Part shown: one piece after another, positions 35,931 to 44,752 of the stretch
Layout of the letters: each line of letters begins with the position of its first letter
Numbering within the stretch: position 1 is the stretch's first letter
Assembly: GCA_947492575.1 (NCBI GenBank)
Contig: CANLNK010000009.1
Location: 62,001 to 126,000 of the forward strand
DNA: 64,000 nucleotides
Reading direction: 5' to 3'
Source: an uncultured Thalassotalea sp.
Lineage (GTDB): Bacteria; Pseudomonadota; Gammaproteobacteria; Enterobacterales; Alteromonadaceae
The notes under the pieces: generated by a model
Databases searched by the model: none
The model's input: only the letters and a program-made list of their open reading frames with translations
Told to the model about the DNA's origin: nothing
Made by a program: the position numbers and the translations under genes

Positions 35931-36755
35931 ATGAATTTCATCTTGTTTTTAATGAAAAGTGTAGTCTTTGTTTGGAGTAGAATTGCTCCTTGGTCTTGCG
36001 CCTGTTTTCTTACGAGAAAAATTTTTAAGGTTAAACGAAGTAGCCGACAGAAAGATCAATTACCCCAAGTTCACGCTAAGCTTTACCTAGACAATAATAC
36101 GACATTAAGTAGTTGGTTGGGCACAGAGCAAAAAGCTGTACTTTTTGTGCATGGTTGGAGTGGCAATGGTGAGCAGTTCGCCGAACTGTTTCATCAATTC
36201 AGAAGTAACGGATACTCCATTTATCTGGTGCAACCTAAAGGCCACGGTTCCTGCTTTAGTCGAACATCTAATCCAGGAGATTTTATCAGATCAATTGGTA
36301 CTTCGCTTAAATACATCGACAAACCGATTGTAGCAACAGTCGCCCATTCAATTGGAGCAGGTGCCGTACTTCATGTTGCATCTAAACGAAAATTGTTAGG
36401 CAAGATAGTATCAATTTCCTCGCCGAGAGATTTTAACAATTTCCTATTTGAATTTTGTAGAAAGCTATCTGTGAGTAAGAAATCCAAACAGCTATTTTGT
36501 GCATTTGCTGAATTAGAAATAAAGATAGGGCGAACAGAGCTACAAATAGACAACTGTGTGAGAAACTTAAGTAACCCTACTTTATTCATACACGATGAAG
36601 AAGATAGTCTTTTACCGCTTCACAATGCAATATCACTGCATAAGAATCTGGCAGGATCTGAGTTATATATCACTAAAGGGTTGGGTCACCAAGGGCTTTT
36701 AAAATCAAAGCCAGTCTTAGACAAGATTTTTAATTTTTGTAACGAAGACTACTAG
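35931..36755 (+). CDS. Alpha/beta hydrolase
   Basis: A 274-residue hydrolase with a short hydrophobic N-terminus (MNFILFLMKSVVFVWSRI) that may anchor it to the inner membrane. The oxyanion motif is VLFVHGWSGNGEQF; the nucleophile is Ser in TVAHSIGAGAVL; the acid is Asp in FIHDEEDSLLP; the base is His in GLGHQGLL. Similar small hydrolases cleave esters, thioesters or lactones. Substrate is unknown. No strong ribosome binding site is seen, and a 225-base gap separates it from dgcN. Within the island it could open ester bonds of a lipopeptide; this is inference only. Confidence 0.8.
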   Translation: MNFILFLMKSVVFVWSRIAPWSCACFLTRKIFKVKRSSRQKDQLPQVHAKLYLDNNTTLSSWLGTEQKAVLFVHGWSGNGEQFAELFHQFRSNGYSIYLVQPKGHGSCFSRTSNPGDFIRSIGTSLKYIDKPIVATVAHSIGAGAVLHVASKRKLLGKIVSISSPRDFNNFLFEFCRKLSVSKKSKQLFCAFAELEIKIGRTELQIDNCVRNLSNPTLFIHDEEDSLLPLHNAISLHKNLAGSELYITKGLGHQGLLKSKPVLDKIFNFCNEDY

Positions 36756-37283
36756 CAAGTGACCAATAGGATGGTACAACGCTATCATTTTTTAAGTTCT
36801 TTAAGGTAGCCAGCGTGCTCTAGTTCAGAAAGCCGGTCTTTGAATGTTATTGCTATGTCTTTTAAGTAAAACGATTAAGTATTTGTTCGTTGCGAATTTC
36901 TAATCTGTTTAAAGTTTATGGCGAGATTCCACTTAAAGTGCCAAATTTGATGGTGATCTAACTATAAGTCCGTTCTCTAAGGTTAGGGCCTAACCATTGC
37001 CATTTCCAAGTTCTTACGTAGGTGGACTTAACGTACGACATCTAAATCCCTATCGAAACACCCTACATTCCAGTGCTCGAACACCTCTTATTAAGCTGAA
37101 ATTAAATTCTATTTATGAGTGTTTAAGGGTGCTCAATATCGATAAAAAGTAATAATTAGGCTGTAATAATGAAAAATAACGCTGTACAAAGGTTTTTTAG
37201 TGTGTTTTAAATAAAGCAGGTTACAAATTGTCTGAATATAAAAATAAGAAGACATCAAGTAGGTTGAGCGAAGAGAGTGAGTT
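36756..37283. other. Intergenic stretch upstream of TonB receptor
   Basis: 528 bases without a gene. Seen: a palindrome GGTTAGGGCCTAACC (36981-36995), a CTGTACAAAG element at 37182-37191 resembling that at 29598, and on the minus strand a short open tail (36785-36874) that reads like the end of a protein but has no body. Confidence 0.5.
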
Positions 37284-39545
37284 ATGACGATGAATAAGAA
37301 AAAGTACTTTTTTTTAACTGCCATATCGGCAGCTATTTTCCAGTCTTTTAATGCTGCTTATGCTGCTGAGACACTTGAGAGTTCGGTGGACCAACAAGAT
37401 GATGAAATCGAGCAGATTACTGTTACTTCATCACGTCGTGTGCAGGTACTGCAAGATGTACCTGCGGCTGTTGTTGCTATCAAGCCAACAGAGTTCGCTA
37501 AAGCTGGATTAACGGAAGTAGGTGACTTAGTAGAGTATACACCTGGGTTTACTCTTACTAAAAGTGCAGGGCAACGAGGAAGGGGTTCTATTACTGCGCG
37601 AGGCGTATCTCAGTTAGGCAATACGGCTGTCGTTTCTGTATACGTTGATGATATTCCGATGACGAGTAATAGCGGTTTTGCTGGTGGCGCAGGGCTATTC
37701 TTTGATGGATTGCTTGGTGACATTGAGCGCGTAGAGATGATCAAAGGTCCACAAGGCACTTTGTTTGGCGCGACATCAGTTGGCGGCGCAATGCGTTATA
37801 TTACGAGAAAGCCAAGCACTGATGAGCTCAGAGGCAGTGTTAATATCAATTTATCAGACACCAATGAAGGTGGGTTCAATCAAACGTACTCAGGCTACAT
37901 TAGCGTTCCAGTCATAGATGATACACTTGGAGTGACAATATCAGGTTTCTCTGAAGATAACGCAGGTTTTGTTGATCGCATTGACCCTCTTACTGGAAAT
38001 ATAATAAAAGAAAATGCAGATTCGTCTGAAAACAAAGGAGGTTCAATTGATTTATTTTATACTCCCACTGATGATCTGGATATAAGGGTAAGAGCCTTAA
38101 AACAAAAGTCGGAATACAGCGGTACTTCATTAATTAGGATCTCTGGTGAAGATAAGAAGCCGGTTTATGGCCAATACATTGGGGACGATCAACTCTCATT
38201 TAATAAGTATGAAAATACTTTCGTTTCTGGAAGTCTAGATTATTACTTCGAAGATATGACGTTAACCGCGACAAGCAGCTTTGTTAAGTACGAAACGGAC
38301 TCTGTCGTTGACTTTACAGCAGCATACTCCGGTCTGTCTGATTTATTGCAAGGTAACCCGCCAGGGACAACGACTTCGGTACCATTTTCAAGCCCTGTTT
38401 CTTCTGAAAAGAATGTTCATGAATTGCGCTTAACCTCAGAAGACAGTGACGTATTTGAATGGATTGGTGGTCTCTATTACGCCGATGAATCAACAACAGC
38501 GGATCAACTTGGCATTGCGCAGCCTGGTGACTTCTTAGCTTTCCAAGTTTCGTTTCCAAGTGACTACAAGGAAAAAGCAATATTCGCTAACGGCACCTAT
38601 TACTTTACTGAGAACTTTGATATTACCGCGGGCATGCGATACGCAGATACTAGCATGACGTTAGATTTTATCACTGACGGTCCGTTGGCCGGTGGCCCAA
38701 GTGATGAGGAATTACCCGATGCAAATGCAAAAGTAAAAACTTACTTGCTAGCAGCACGTTACCGCGTAAATGACGATATGTCACTTTACAGTCGTATCGC
38801 GAGTGGCTATCGCCCTGCGTCATCTAACTTGCCGATTACTAACCCTCTTACCGGTGAAGTACTAACTCAGCCCTTCGTAGAACAGGATGATTTATGGAGT
38901 TATGAAGTGGGCGCTAAAGGCAGCATAAGTGACAACTTTATACATTATGATATCTCGATTTGGACAATCGACTGGGAAGAATTCCAAGCACCTGTTCGTG
39001 CTTTCGGCCTCAATAGTCTAGCCAATGCTGAAGATGGCATTACGGCTTCAGGCTTTGAAGTAAGCTTCGATATGGATTTTGATAACGGGCTTACCTTGGT
39101 AACCAATATCGCATATTCAGATAGCACGCTAAACAGTGACGAGCCTAATTTGAACGGTTTGAAAGGTGCGTCTGTACCAGATGTTCCCCAGTGGACCGCA
39201 TCGACTCGCGCTAATTATTCATTTGAGTTATCGAATAACATCATGGCAAACATAAGTGGCGGCTTTCGCTACACAGATAGCTTTTCGACGGCGTTCACAA
39301 ATGGGGATTCAAATAATGCAGCCGTGGACATTAAAAGCGACGACTATGTTATTGCCGATATCAATGCGGGTGTTAAGCTAAATGACATTTCAGTTAACCT
39401 CTATGTTACAAATCTATTTGATAAGAAAGCGTTTGCTAATGTTGGGGCTACTAACATACCAACCGCCAACGGAGTCTTTTTAGATGCAGCTGGCATTCCT
39501 GTAGTGCCAAGAACAGTAGGTGTCATGATGTCATATGACTTCTAA
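37284..39545 (+). CDS. TonB-dependent receptor (island)
   Basis: A 753-residue outer-membrane receptor. Signal peptide to about residue 29 (NAAYAAE), TonB box region DDEIEQITVTSSRR, then a plug domain with VGDLVEYTPGFTLTKSAGQRG, SITARGVSQLGNTAVVSVYV and IERVEMIKGPQGTLFGATS. The barrel closes with VVPRTVGVMMSYDF. It is smaller than the carbohydrate receptor at 16991 and is of the type used for siderophores, vitamins, and varied small molecules. Placed in the middle of the peptidase/D-amino-acid genes, it probably imports a D-residue-containing peptide or lipopeptide across the outer membrane (inference). Confidence 0.92.
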   Translation: MTMNKKKYFFLTAISAAIFQSFNAAYAAETLESSVDQQDDEIEQITVTSSRRVQVLQDVPAAVVAIKPTEFAKAGLTEVGDLVEYTPGFTLTKSAGQRGRGSITARGVSQLGNTAVVSVYVDDIPMTSNSGFAGGAGLFFDGLLGDIERVEMIKGPQGTLFGATSVGGAMRYITRKPSTDELRGSVNINLSDTNEGGFNQTYSGYISVPVIDDTLGVTISGFSEDNAGFVDRIDPLTGNIIKENADSSENKGGSIDLFYTPTDDLDIRVRALKQKSEYSGTSLIRISGEDKKPVYGQYIGDDQLSFNKYENTFVSGSLDYYFEDMTLTATSSFVKYETDSVVDFTAAYSGLSDLLQGNPPGTTTSVPFSSPVSSEKNVHELRLTSEDSDVFEWIGGLYYADESTTADQLGIAQPGDFLAFQVSFPSDYKEKAIFANGTYYFTENFDITAGMRYADTSMTLDFITDGPLAGGPSDEELPDANAKVKTYLLAARYRVNDDMSLYSRIASGYRPASSNLPITNPLTGEVLTQPFVEQDDLWSYEVGAKGSISDNFIHYDISIWTIDWEEFQAPVRAFGLNSLANAEDGITASGFEVSFDMDFDNGLTLVTNIAYSDSTLNSDEPNLNGLKGASVPDVPQWTASTRANYSFELSNNIMANISGGFRYTDSFSTAFTNGDSNNAAVDIKSDDYVIADINAGVKLNDISVNLYVTNLFDKKAFANVGATNIPTANGVFLDAAGIPVVPRTVGVMMSYDF

Positions 39546-39571
39546 ATATTAAAACCCGTAATTTGCTTGTT

Positions 39572-39598
39572 TTGGCTGTTTCAATAAGAGACAGCCAA
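39572..39598 (+). terminator. Possible terminator after TonB receptor
   Basis: TTGGCTGT (39572-39579) pairs with ACAGCCAA (39591-39598) across an 11-base loop, about 30 bases past the receptor stop. No T run, so it may only stabilise the transcript end. Confidence 0.35.
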
Positions 39599-39696
39599 TG
39601 CTCCACTCTTGGCACATAAGCAAGAGACTTGAAGCACATAACAACCTCAACTAGATATTTCTTTGATTTGCCTCCTTAAGCTAAGAGGTCTCATAA

Positions 39697-41703
39697 ATGA
39701 TTGCCATTGACATTATTTTGTTAGCATCGCTTGCGGTCTATTTGATTGCGTGGTGGGTAACTAAACTAAAAAATCGTAACTTTTTACTTCTCGCTTCTTC
39801 TCTTATCGCGATAGGCACAGGGCTTGTTGGTGTGTATGAGCATCGTTGGCAGGGTATTGTGGGAGCGGCTGTTGCAACAGTGTTTTTAATATACTGGGTT
39901 GTGGCCCGTATTCGGAATACTAAGGTACGGCAGACGACCCCTTGGTTTTCAGGAACCATAGTGACTTTACTCGTCGTTGTTTCCTGTCTTCCTGTTTACT
40001 TATTTCCCGTCACAAATCTGCCAAATCCATCTGGTCAGCATCTTGTTGGTACCCGAACATTTGAGTTGGTTGATAGTAGCCGTTTGGGTGTTTTAAATAC
40101 GCAAGTTAACACGCCTCGAAGGTTACTTGTTAGGGTTTGGTACCCTGCTAGCGAAACAAGTGGGTTTACTGCGAGACCTTATTTTTCTAAAGCTGAAGTA
40201 AATTCAAGTGCAGGGGATTTATTTAGTAATGCATATTTTCTTCAATACTTAAAATTCAGCGAAACTAATTCTTATGTCAATGCACCATTAACTGAGACAA
40301 AGGCAGGGCGAAAGTTCCCCACAGTTTTCTATAGCCATGGTTATATGTCTTTCGCAGGACAGAATACAGTGCTCATGGAGGAGTTAGCCAGTCATGGTTA
40401 TGTTGTTTACGCTGTTCAGCATACATACGAGTCTCAACCAACAGTATTCCCTAATGGAGACATTGAGGAGACAATCACTAGTGCTAGCCCCACCAATGGT
40501 GAAGCTATAGAACATAGTACAGCGATAAAAAAAGCCTATACGGGTCATACCCTTAGCGAAAGGTATGAAGGGAGCATAACTAGCAGGGCAGAAGCCATTC
40601 AGAGTAAGGCACATATTGAAACTGTCAGTGCCGGTATTTGGCTCGATGATCGTATCTTTGTGTTGGATGAACTGGCTCGGGGAAATGTGCCCAAGTTCGT
40701 TGAAGAGATTGTTCGTGCGAGCGACTTTAATCGAACAGCCCAGATAGGAATGTCATTCGGTGGTTCAACGTCCGGCGCATTATGCATGAAGGATAAACGC
40801 TGTGCTGCCGCAGTAAACTTAGACGGGCGAGATTTTCATGGAACACCTTTTGCAGAAAACATACCCGTACCGTTTTTGATGCTTTATTCAGATTTCAATC
40901 ATCCGATAGCAGCTTATGGAGGGAGTGACAGTTCACTACGAAGAGGCCCTAACGACTTTTCATATGAACGATTGGAAACTGCTGGGCTTCGCTCCGATAT
41001 CTATCGAATCCAAGTTAAGAATTTAATGCATATGGGGTTTTCAGACTTTAGCTTGTTTACTCGGAGCCCTGTAAAAGAGTTATTTTTTGGTGCTGGTACT
41101 GCTATTCAGGTGCAAAATGATTTTGTGCTTGGCTTTTTGGATAAACATTTACTTAACCATGTTAATGAATTTCCAGCGTTTGAGTATGAGAAGCACAAAT
41201 TAGCGGTTGAAAAAAATAATATTGACGACGTACGTGAATGGTGGTTGTCGATACACCCCGAAAACCAAACAGAGCAAGTTGTTCTGAATACATCTCATGG
41301 CGATATTGAGTTTGCTATCTACACAAAAAAATTGCCCAAGTCCTTCCGTAATTTCTTAGACACGGTTGATAAGGGGGATTTAGACGGTCATGCCTACATT
41401 ACGAATGAAAACGGAAAAACCATTCTGAGGTTTGGTAGTCCGGAAAATTTAGAAATGTCTTTATACATAGCGGACAACGTTCTTTTTCTGAGGGATGGAT
41501 TCGAACCAGAGTCCAGGCGTGGAAGAGAGTTCGGCTTTGTAATGCGTGGAGGCCATATTATAGATCGCGTCTCTGAGCAAGTCGATGATGAAAATAGCGT
41601 TAGCAACAGCCTTTATTACCGTATTTTTGTAGAAAAAGCTCACCGCATCAGCGCTCCGGAGGTCGACCTTGTGCGCGCTAAAACAAATATTTTAACAGAG
41701 TGA
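39697..41703 (+). CDS. Membrane-anchored PAF-acetylhydrolase-like hydrolase fused to a cyclophilin-like domain
   Basis: A 668-residue protein in three parts. Residues 1-110: three or four hydrophobic helices (IDIILLASLAVYLIAWWV; LLLASSLIAIGTGLVGVY; TIVTLLVVVSCLPVYLF). Residues about 115-510: an alpha/beta hydrolase like plasma PAF-acetylhydrolase (VRVWYPAS, VFYSHGYMSF), with nucleophile Ser353 in IGMSFGGSTSG, a possible Asp in YSDFNHP and His in LMHMGFSDFS. Residues about 528-660: VLNTSHGDIEFAIYTKKLPKSF continues like a cyclophilin-type prolyl isomerase, but the catalytic FHR and Gln segments are lost. Stop is 4 bases before the next serine hydrolase. It could cleave ester or acyl bonds; the fused domain may bind peptide. 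Confidence 0.78.
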   Translation: MIAIDIILLASLAVYLIAWWVTKLKNRNFLLLASSLIAIGTGLVGVYEHRWQGIVGAAVATVFLIYWVVARIRNTKVRQTTPWFSGTIVTLLVVVSCLPVYLFPVTNLPNPSGQHLVGTRTFELVDSSRLGVLNTQVNTPRRLLVRVWYPASETSGFTARPYFSKAEVNSSAGDLFSNAYFLQYLKFSETNSYVNAPLTETKAGRKFPTVFYSHGYMSFAGQNTVLMEELASHGYVVYAVQHTYESQPTVFPNGDIEETITSASPTNGEAIEHSTAIKKAYTGHTLSERYEGSITSRAEAIQSKAHIETVSAGIWLDDRIFVLDELARGNVPKFVEEIVRASDFNRTAQIGMSFGGSTSGALCMKDKRCAAAVNLDGRDFHGTPFAENIPVPFLMLYSDFNHPIAAYGGSDSSLRRGPNDFSYERLETAGLRSDIYRIQVKNLMHMGFSDFSLFTRSPVKELFFGAGTAIQVQNDFVLGFLDKHLLNHVNEFPAFEYEKHKLAVEKNNIDDVREWWLSIHPENQTEQVVLNTSHGDIEFAIYTKKLPKSFRNFLDTVDKGDLDGHAYITNENGKTILRFGSPENLEMSLYIADNVLFLRDGFEPESRRGREFGFVMRGGHIIDRVSEQVDDENSVSNSLYYRIFVEKAHRISAPEVDLVRAKTNILTE

Positions 41704-41707
41704 ATAA

Positions 41708-43618
41708 ATGAGTAAGTTTATAAAAAGTATATTGCTTGTTGTGTTGGTAGGACTGGCAAGCTATCCACAAACAATAATGGCCTATGACAATATCGTCCCC
41801 GATATTAATGATCCGATTCAAGTAGAATCTTTCGTTGATGGCATGGTTATTCCCCAAATGAAGAAAAACCATAGCCCATCGGGTGTTGTAACATTGATGA
41901 AGAACGGTCAGATAATCTTTTCAAAAGGCTATGGATACCAAGATGTAGAAAAAGAAATCCGTGTCGATCCTGCTACGACATTGTTCCGACCTGGCTCTAT
42001 TTCTAAATTATTTACGTGGGTAGCCGTTATGCAGCAAGTTGAGCAGGGAAGGCTTGAGCTCGATGCTGATGTGAATCAGTATTTGGGAACTTTTCAGATA
42101 GCTGACACGTGGCCGGGTAATCCGATAACGTTGCGACATATCATGTCTCACACAACAGGCCTTGAAGACGGTGGTTTAGGTTATTTAATTATTAATGACC
42201 CTAATCGTATTCTACCTCTTGCTGAATCGCTAGCGCACTACATCCCTGAAAGAGTAAATCCTCCTGGTATCCACACCGCATATTCTAATTGGGCTACTGC
42301 TTTAGCTGGATTGATTGTTGCTAACGTTTCTGGACTAGATTTTAACACTTATGTGCGTCAAAACATCTTTGACATTTTAGAGATGAACACAGCGACTTTT
42401 GTCGAACCTTTGCCGCAAAGCATGAGCAATAATATGGCGAAATCTTACGGCTGGAGAGCTGGAGAGTATTATGAAAAACGTCCTGAAATTATCGCTAATT
42501 TTGGTCCTGCAGGCTCATTGACTGCTAGCAGTCTTGATATGACAAAATTTGCCAAAGCACTTCTAAATGGCGGAGAGTATATTACCAGTGACAACCGAGT
42601 CGTGCGTATTCTTGAAAAAGAGACGACTGAGCGAATGCTTAGTCATCTCCACAGTCAAGATGCTAGAACTCGTGGCATGGCACATGGCTTTTTAGAATAT
42701 ACGTATGTTAATCGAAGCCTGCTTGGGCATGATGGCGCGACTACGCAGTTTTTATCACACTTTGGGTTTTCTTTAGAAGAAGACTTGATGTTGTTTACGT
42801 CATTTAGCGGTCCTGGGGCGCTGAGTGTTCATGGTGTGTTTAAGGAGGCTTTTTATCATTATTTCTACCCGCCATCACCTGAAAGTATCGAACCTCCTGC
42901 TGATTTTGCGACTAGAGCATCTCAATATGTAGGAGTTTTTCAGCCTTGGCGAGCCAACTTTACTAAAATCGAAGCTATTAATGGAGCGCTTCAATCAACC
43001 AATGTATCTGTAACCTCGGACAATACGTTGCTGATTGGTGATATTCGATATGTAGAGGTAGATAAACACCTATTTCGTGAAGTTAATGGTAACAAGACAA
43101 TTGCCTTTCAGGAAAATACGAAGGGCGAAGTTACGGGCTATATAACCGATGGTCAGCTTCCCGTAAAACAGTATTATAAAGCACCACCTTTCAGAACCTT
43201 ACCTTTTATTTTACTCGCTTTTTTAAGTTCTTTTTTAGTGTTTGTTTTCGTTATTTTACGTCGCATTTATCAGCGCAAACAGATTGCAAATCTACCTTTA
43301 AAGGTAAAGGCTGCTGCCAATGCTTCACTTGCTGTGGCTTGCTCGAATGTACTGTTTGTTATCGTGTTGATAATTTCGGTCGTAACGTCAGACAACCTCC
43401 CTCATGAAATTCCATGGCTTTTAAGGTTTTCATTTGTTTTTCCAATACTAGCCTTAATTGCAACTATTTATCAGGTCTATCGCAACATTGCTTTGTGGCA
43501 CCTATCAGCAGGAACTCTTGGGTTCCGACTCCGCAACACTATCGTGAGTCTCTGCAGTGTCGTGATGATTATGTTTTATGAGTACTGGAACCTACTTGGC
43601 TTTAACTACTTTTTATAG
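41708..43618 (+). CDS. S12 serine hydrolase with four C-terminal membrane segments (2)
   Basis: A 636-residue exported hydrolase. Signal peptide to about residue 25 (QTIMA). Motifs: Ser97-Ile-Ser-Lys100, Tyr-Ser-Asn in HTAYSNWATALAG and His-Asp-Gly in LLGHDGATTQF. Four hydrophobic segments lie at the C-terminus, ending LLGFNYFL. It is a very close relative of the protein at 44753 (same spacing of all motifs, including KNHSPSGVVTLMK / RNHIASGVVTLMK) and a more distant one of 29892. The two close copies flank dgcA, suggesting a local duplication. Probable role: cleavage of D-residue-containing peptides in the periplasm, by analogy with D-stereospecific peptidases. Confidence 0.87.
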   Translation: MSKFIKSILLVVLVGLASYPQTIMAYDNIVPDINDPIQVESFVDGMVIPQMKKNHSPSGVVTLMKNGQIIFSKGYGYQDVEKEIRVDPATTLFRPGSISKLFTWVAVMQQVEQGRLELDADVNQYLGTFQIADTWPGNPITLRHIMSHTTGLEDGGLGYLIINDPNRILPLAESLAHYIPERVNPPGIHTAYSNWATALAGLIVANVSGLDFNTYVRQNIFDILEMNTATFVEPLPQSMSNNMAKSYGWRAGEYYEKRPEIIANFGPAGSLTASSLDMTKFAKALLNGGEYITSDNRVVRILEKETTERMLSHLHSQDARTRGMAHGFLEYTYVNRSLLGHDGATTQFLSHFGFSLEEDLMLFTSFSGPGALSVHGVFKEAFYHYFYPPSPESIEPPADFATRASQYVGVFQPWRANFTKIEAINGALQSTNVSVTSDNTLLIGDIRYVEVDKHLFREVNGNKTIAFQENTKGEVTGYITDGQLPVKQYYKAPPFRTLPFILLAFLSSFLVFVFVILRRIYQRKQIANLPLKVKAAANASLAVACSNVLFVIVLIISVVTSDNLPHEIPWLLRFSFVFPILALIATIYQVYRNIALWHLSAGTLGFRLRNTIVSLCSVVMIMFYEYWNLLGFNYFL

Positions 43619-43673
43619 ATTTGGCCATTTACCTAAATTTTTGAAGAATCTCATCAATTAAAAAGAGAATGTT

Positions 43674-44654
43674 ATGTATAGAATTAGTGCACACGTTGAA
43701 GAATGGGAATTTAAACAGGCCTTTCGAATCACCGGACGAGAGGTTTTGTCATCAAAGGGAATTGTTGTCAAAATTTCGGACGGTAAACACATTGGTCGAG
43801 GTGAAGCGCAAGGCGTTTTTTATACCGACGAGACACCTGAGAGTATGCTTGCACAAGTTAATAGCATAGCAAGCAGTCTTCAGAGTGGAGTTTCTAGAGA
43901 AGAACTACTAGACATTTTGCCGTCTGGAGGCGCTAGAAATGCGATCGACTGCGCATTATGGGATTTAGAGTGCAAACAATCAGGTAAGACGATTTGGCAA
44001 TTGACAGGTATAACTCCTAAGCCAGTTACAACGGTTTTTACCATTGGTATGGAAGACACTCCTGAAGCTATGGCAGCGAAAGCCGCTGAAGCATCAGAAC
44101 ACTCGGTTCTCAAGATTAAACTTGATGGTTGCCAGCCGCTTGAGAGATTGAAGGCAATTAGAGCTGCTAGACCAGATGCAAAGCTGGTAGTAGATGCCAA
44201 TCAAGGCTGGAGCTTTGAGCAGTTGCAAGAGCTCATCCCTGCCTGTGTTGAATTAGACCTTGAGATGATTGAGCAGCCCCTCCCAAGGGGGAATGACGGC
44301 GCACTATCTTCCTTGGCATCTCCCATTACGCTCGCTGCAGATGAATCGTGTCTAGATAGTTCGGAGTTAGCTGGCATTGATGGCCTTTACCAAATGATAA
44401 ATATAAAACTTGATAAGACTGGCGGCTTAACGGAGGCATTAAATCTAGCAAAAGTTGCAAAATCAAAGGGCTACAAATTAATGGTTGGGAACATGTGTGG
44501 TACTTCGTTATCAATCGCTCCATCTTTTGTTGTCGCACAATTATGTGACTTTGTTGACATCGATGGGCCTTTATTACTGAAGCATGATCACCCTAATGGT
44601 CTCAAGTATCAGGCAGGTAAAGTCGAATGTTTTGACCCTTCGTTTTGGGGATAA
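43674..44654 (+). CDS. dgcA: DgcA-like N-acetyl-D-glutamate racemase / dipeptide epimerase
   Basis: A 326-residue member of the enolase superfamily, muconate-lactonising/dipeptide-epimerase group. Catalytic Lys-Ile-Lys at 147-149, metal ligands Asp174 (VVDANQGW), Glu200 (IEQPLP) and Asp223 (AADES), and second-side Lys245 (INIKLDKTGG) are all present, so it should be active. Two readings fit: an L-Ala-D/L-Glu epimerase of peptidoglycan recycling, or DgcA, which converts N-acetyl-D-Glu (made by DgcN) to the L form. A dgcN homologue in the same island favours DgcA. It lies between two closely related serine hydrolases. Confidence 0.86.
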   Translation: MYRISAHVEEWEFKQAFRITGREVLSSKGIVVKISDGKHIGRGEAQGVFYTDETPESMLAQVNSIASSLQSGVSREELLDILPSGGARNAIDCALWDLECKQSGKTIWQLTGITPKPVTTVFTIGMEDTPEAMAAKAAEASEHSVLKIKLDGCQPLERLKAIRAARPDAKLVVDANQGWSFEQLQELIPACVELDLEMIEQPLPRGNDGALSSLASPITLAADESCLDSSELAGIDGLYQMINIKLDKTGGLTEALNLAKVAKSKGYKLMVGNMCGTSLSIAPSFVVAQLCDFVDIDGPLLLKHDHPNGLKYQAGKVECFDPSFWG

Positions 44655-44752
44655 AGTAACGAAAATGAATACGGCTGCTAGTCATTGTAACTTGTGCTAA
44701 GTGGCCGATATTTATTAACGCAATCAACCTCGGTGTAATAATTTGGTTTCTC

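Noticed and set aside
36785-36874. Minus-strand open tail reading FYLKDIAITFKDRLSEL then a short C-terminus
   Set aside because: It looks protein-like but is under 30 codons, has a stop just upstream and no start or body; too little to call a pseudogene.
43674-44654. dgcA as an L-Ala-D/L-Glu epimerase of peptidoglycan recycling
   Set aside because: Not excluded, but a dgcN homologue in the same island and no mpaA-, mpl- or tripeptide-uptake-type neighbour favour the DgcN-DgcA route.
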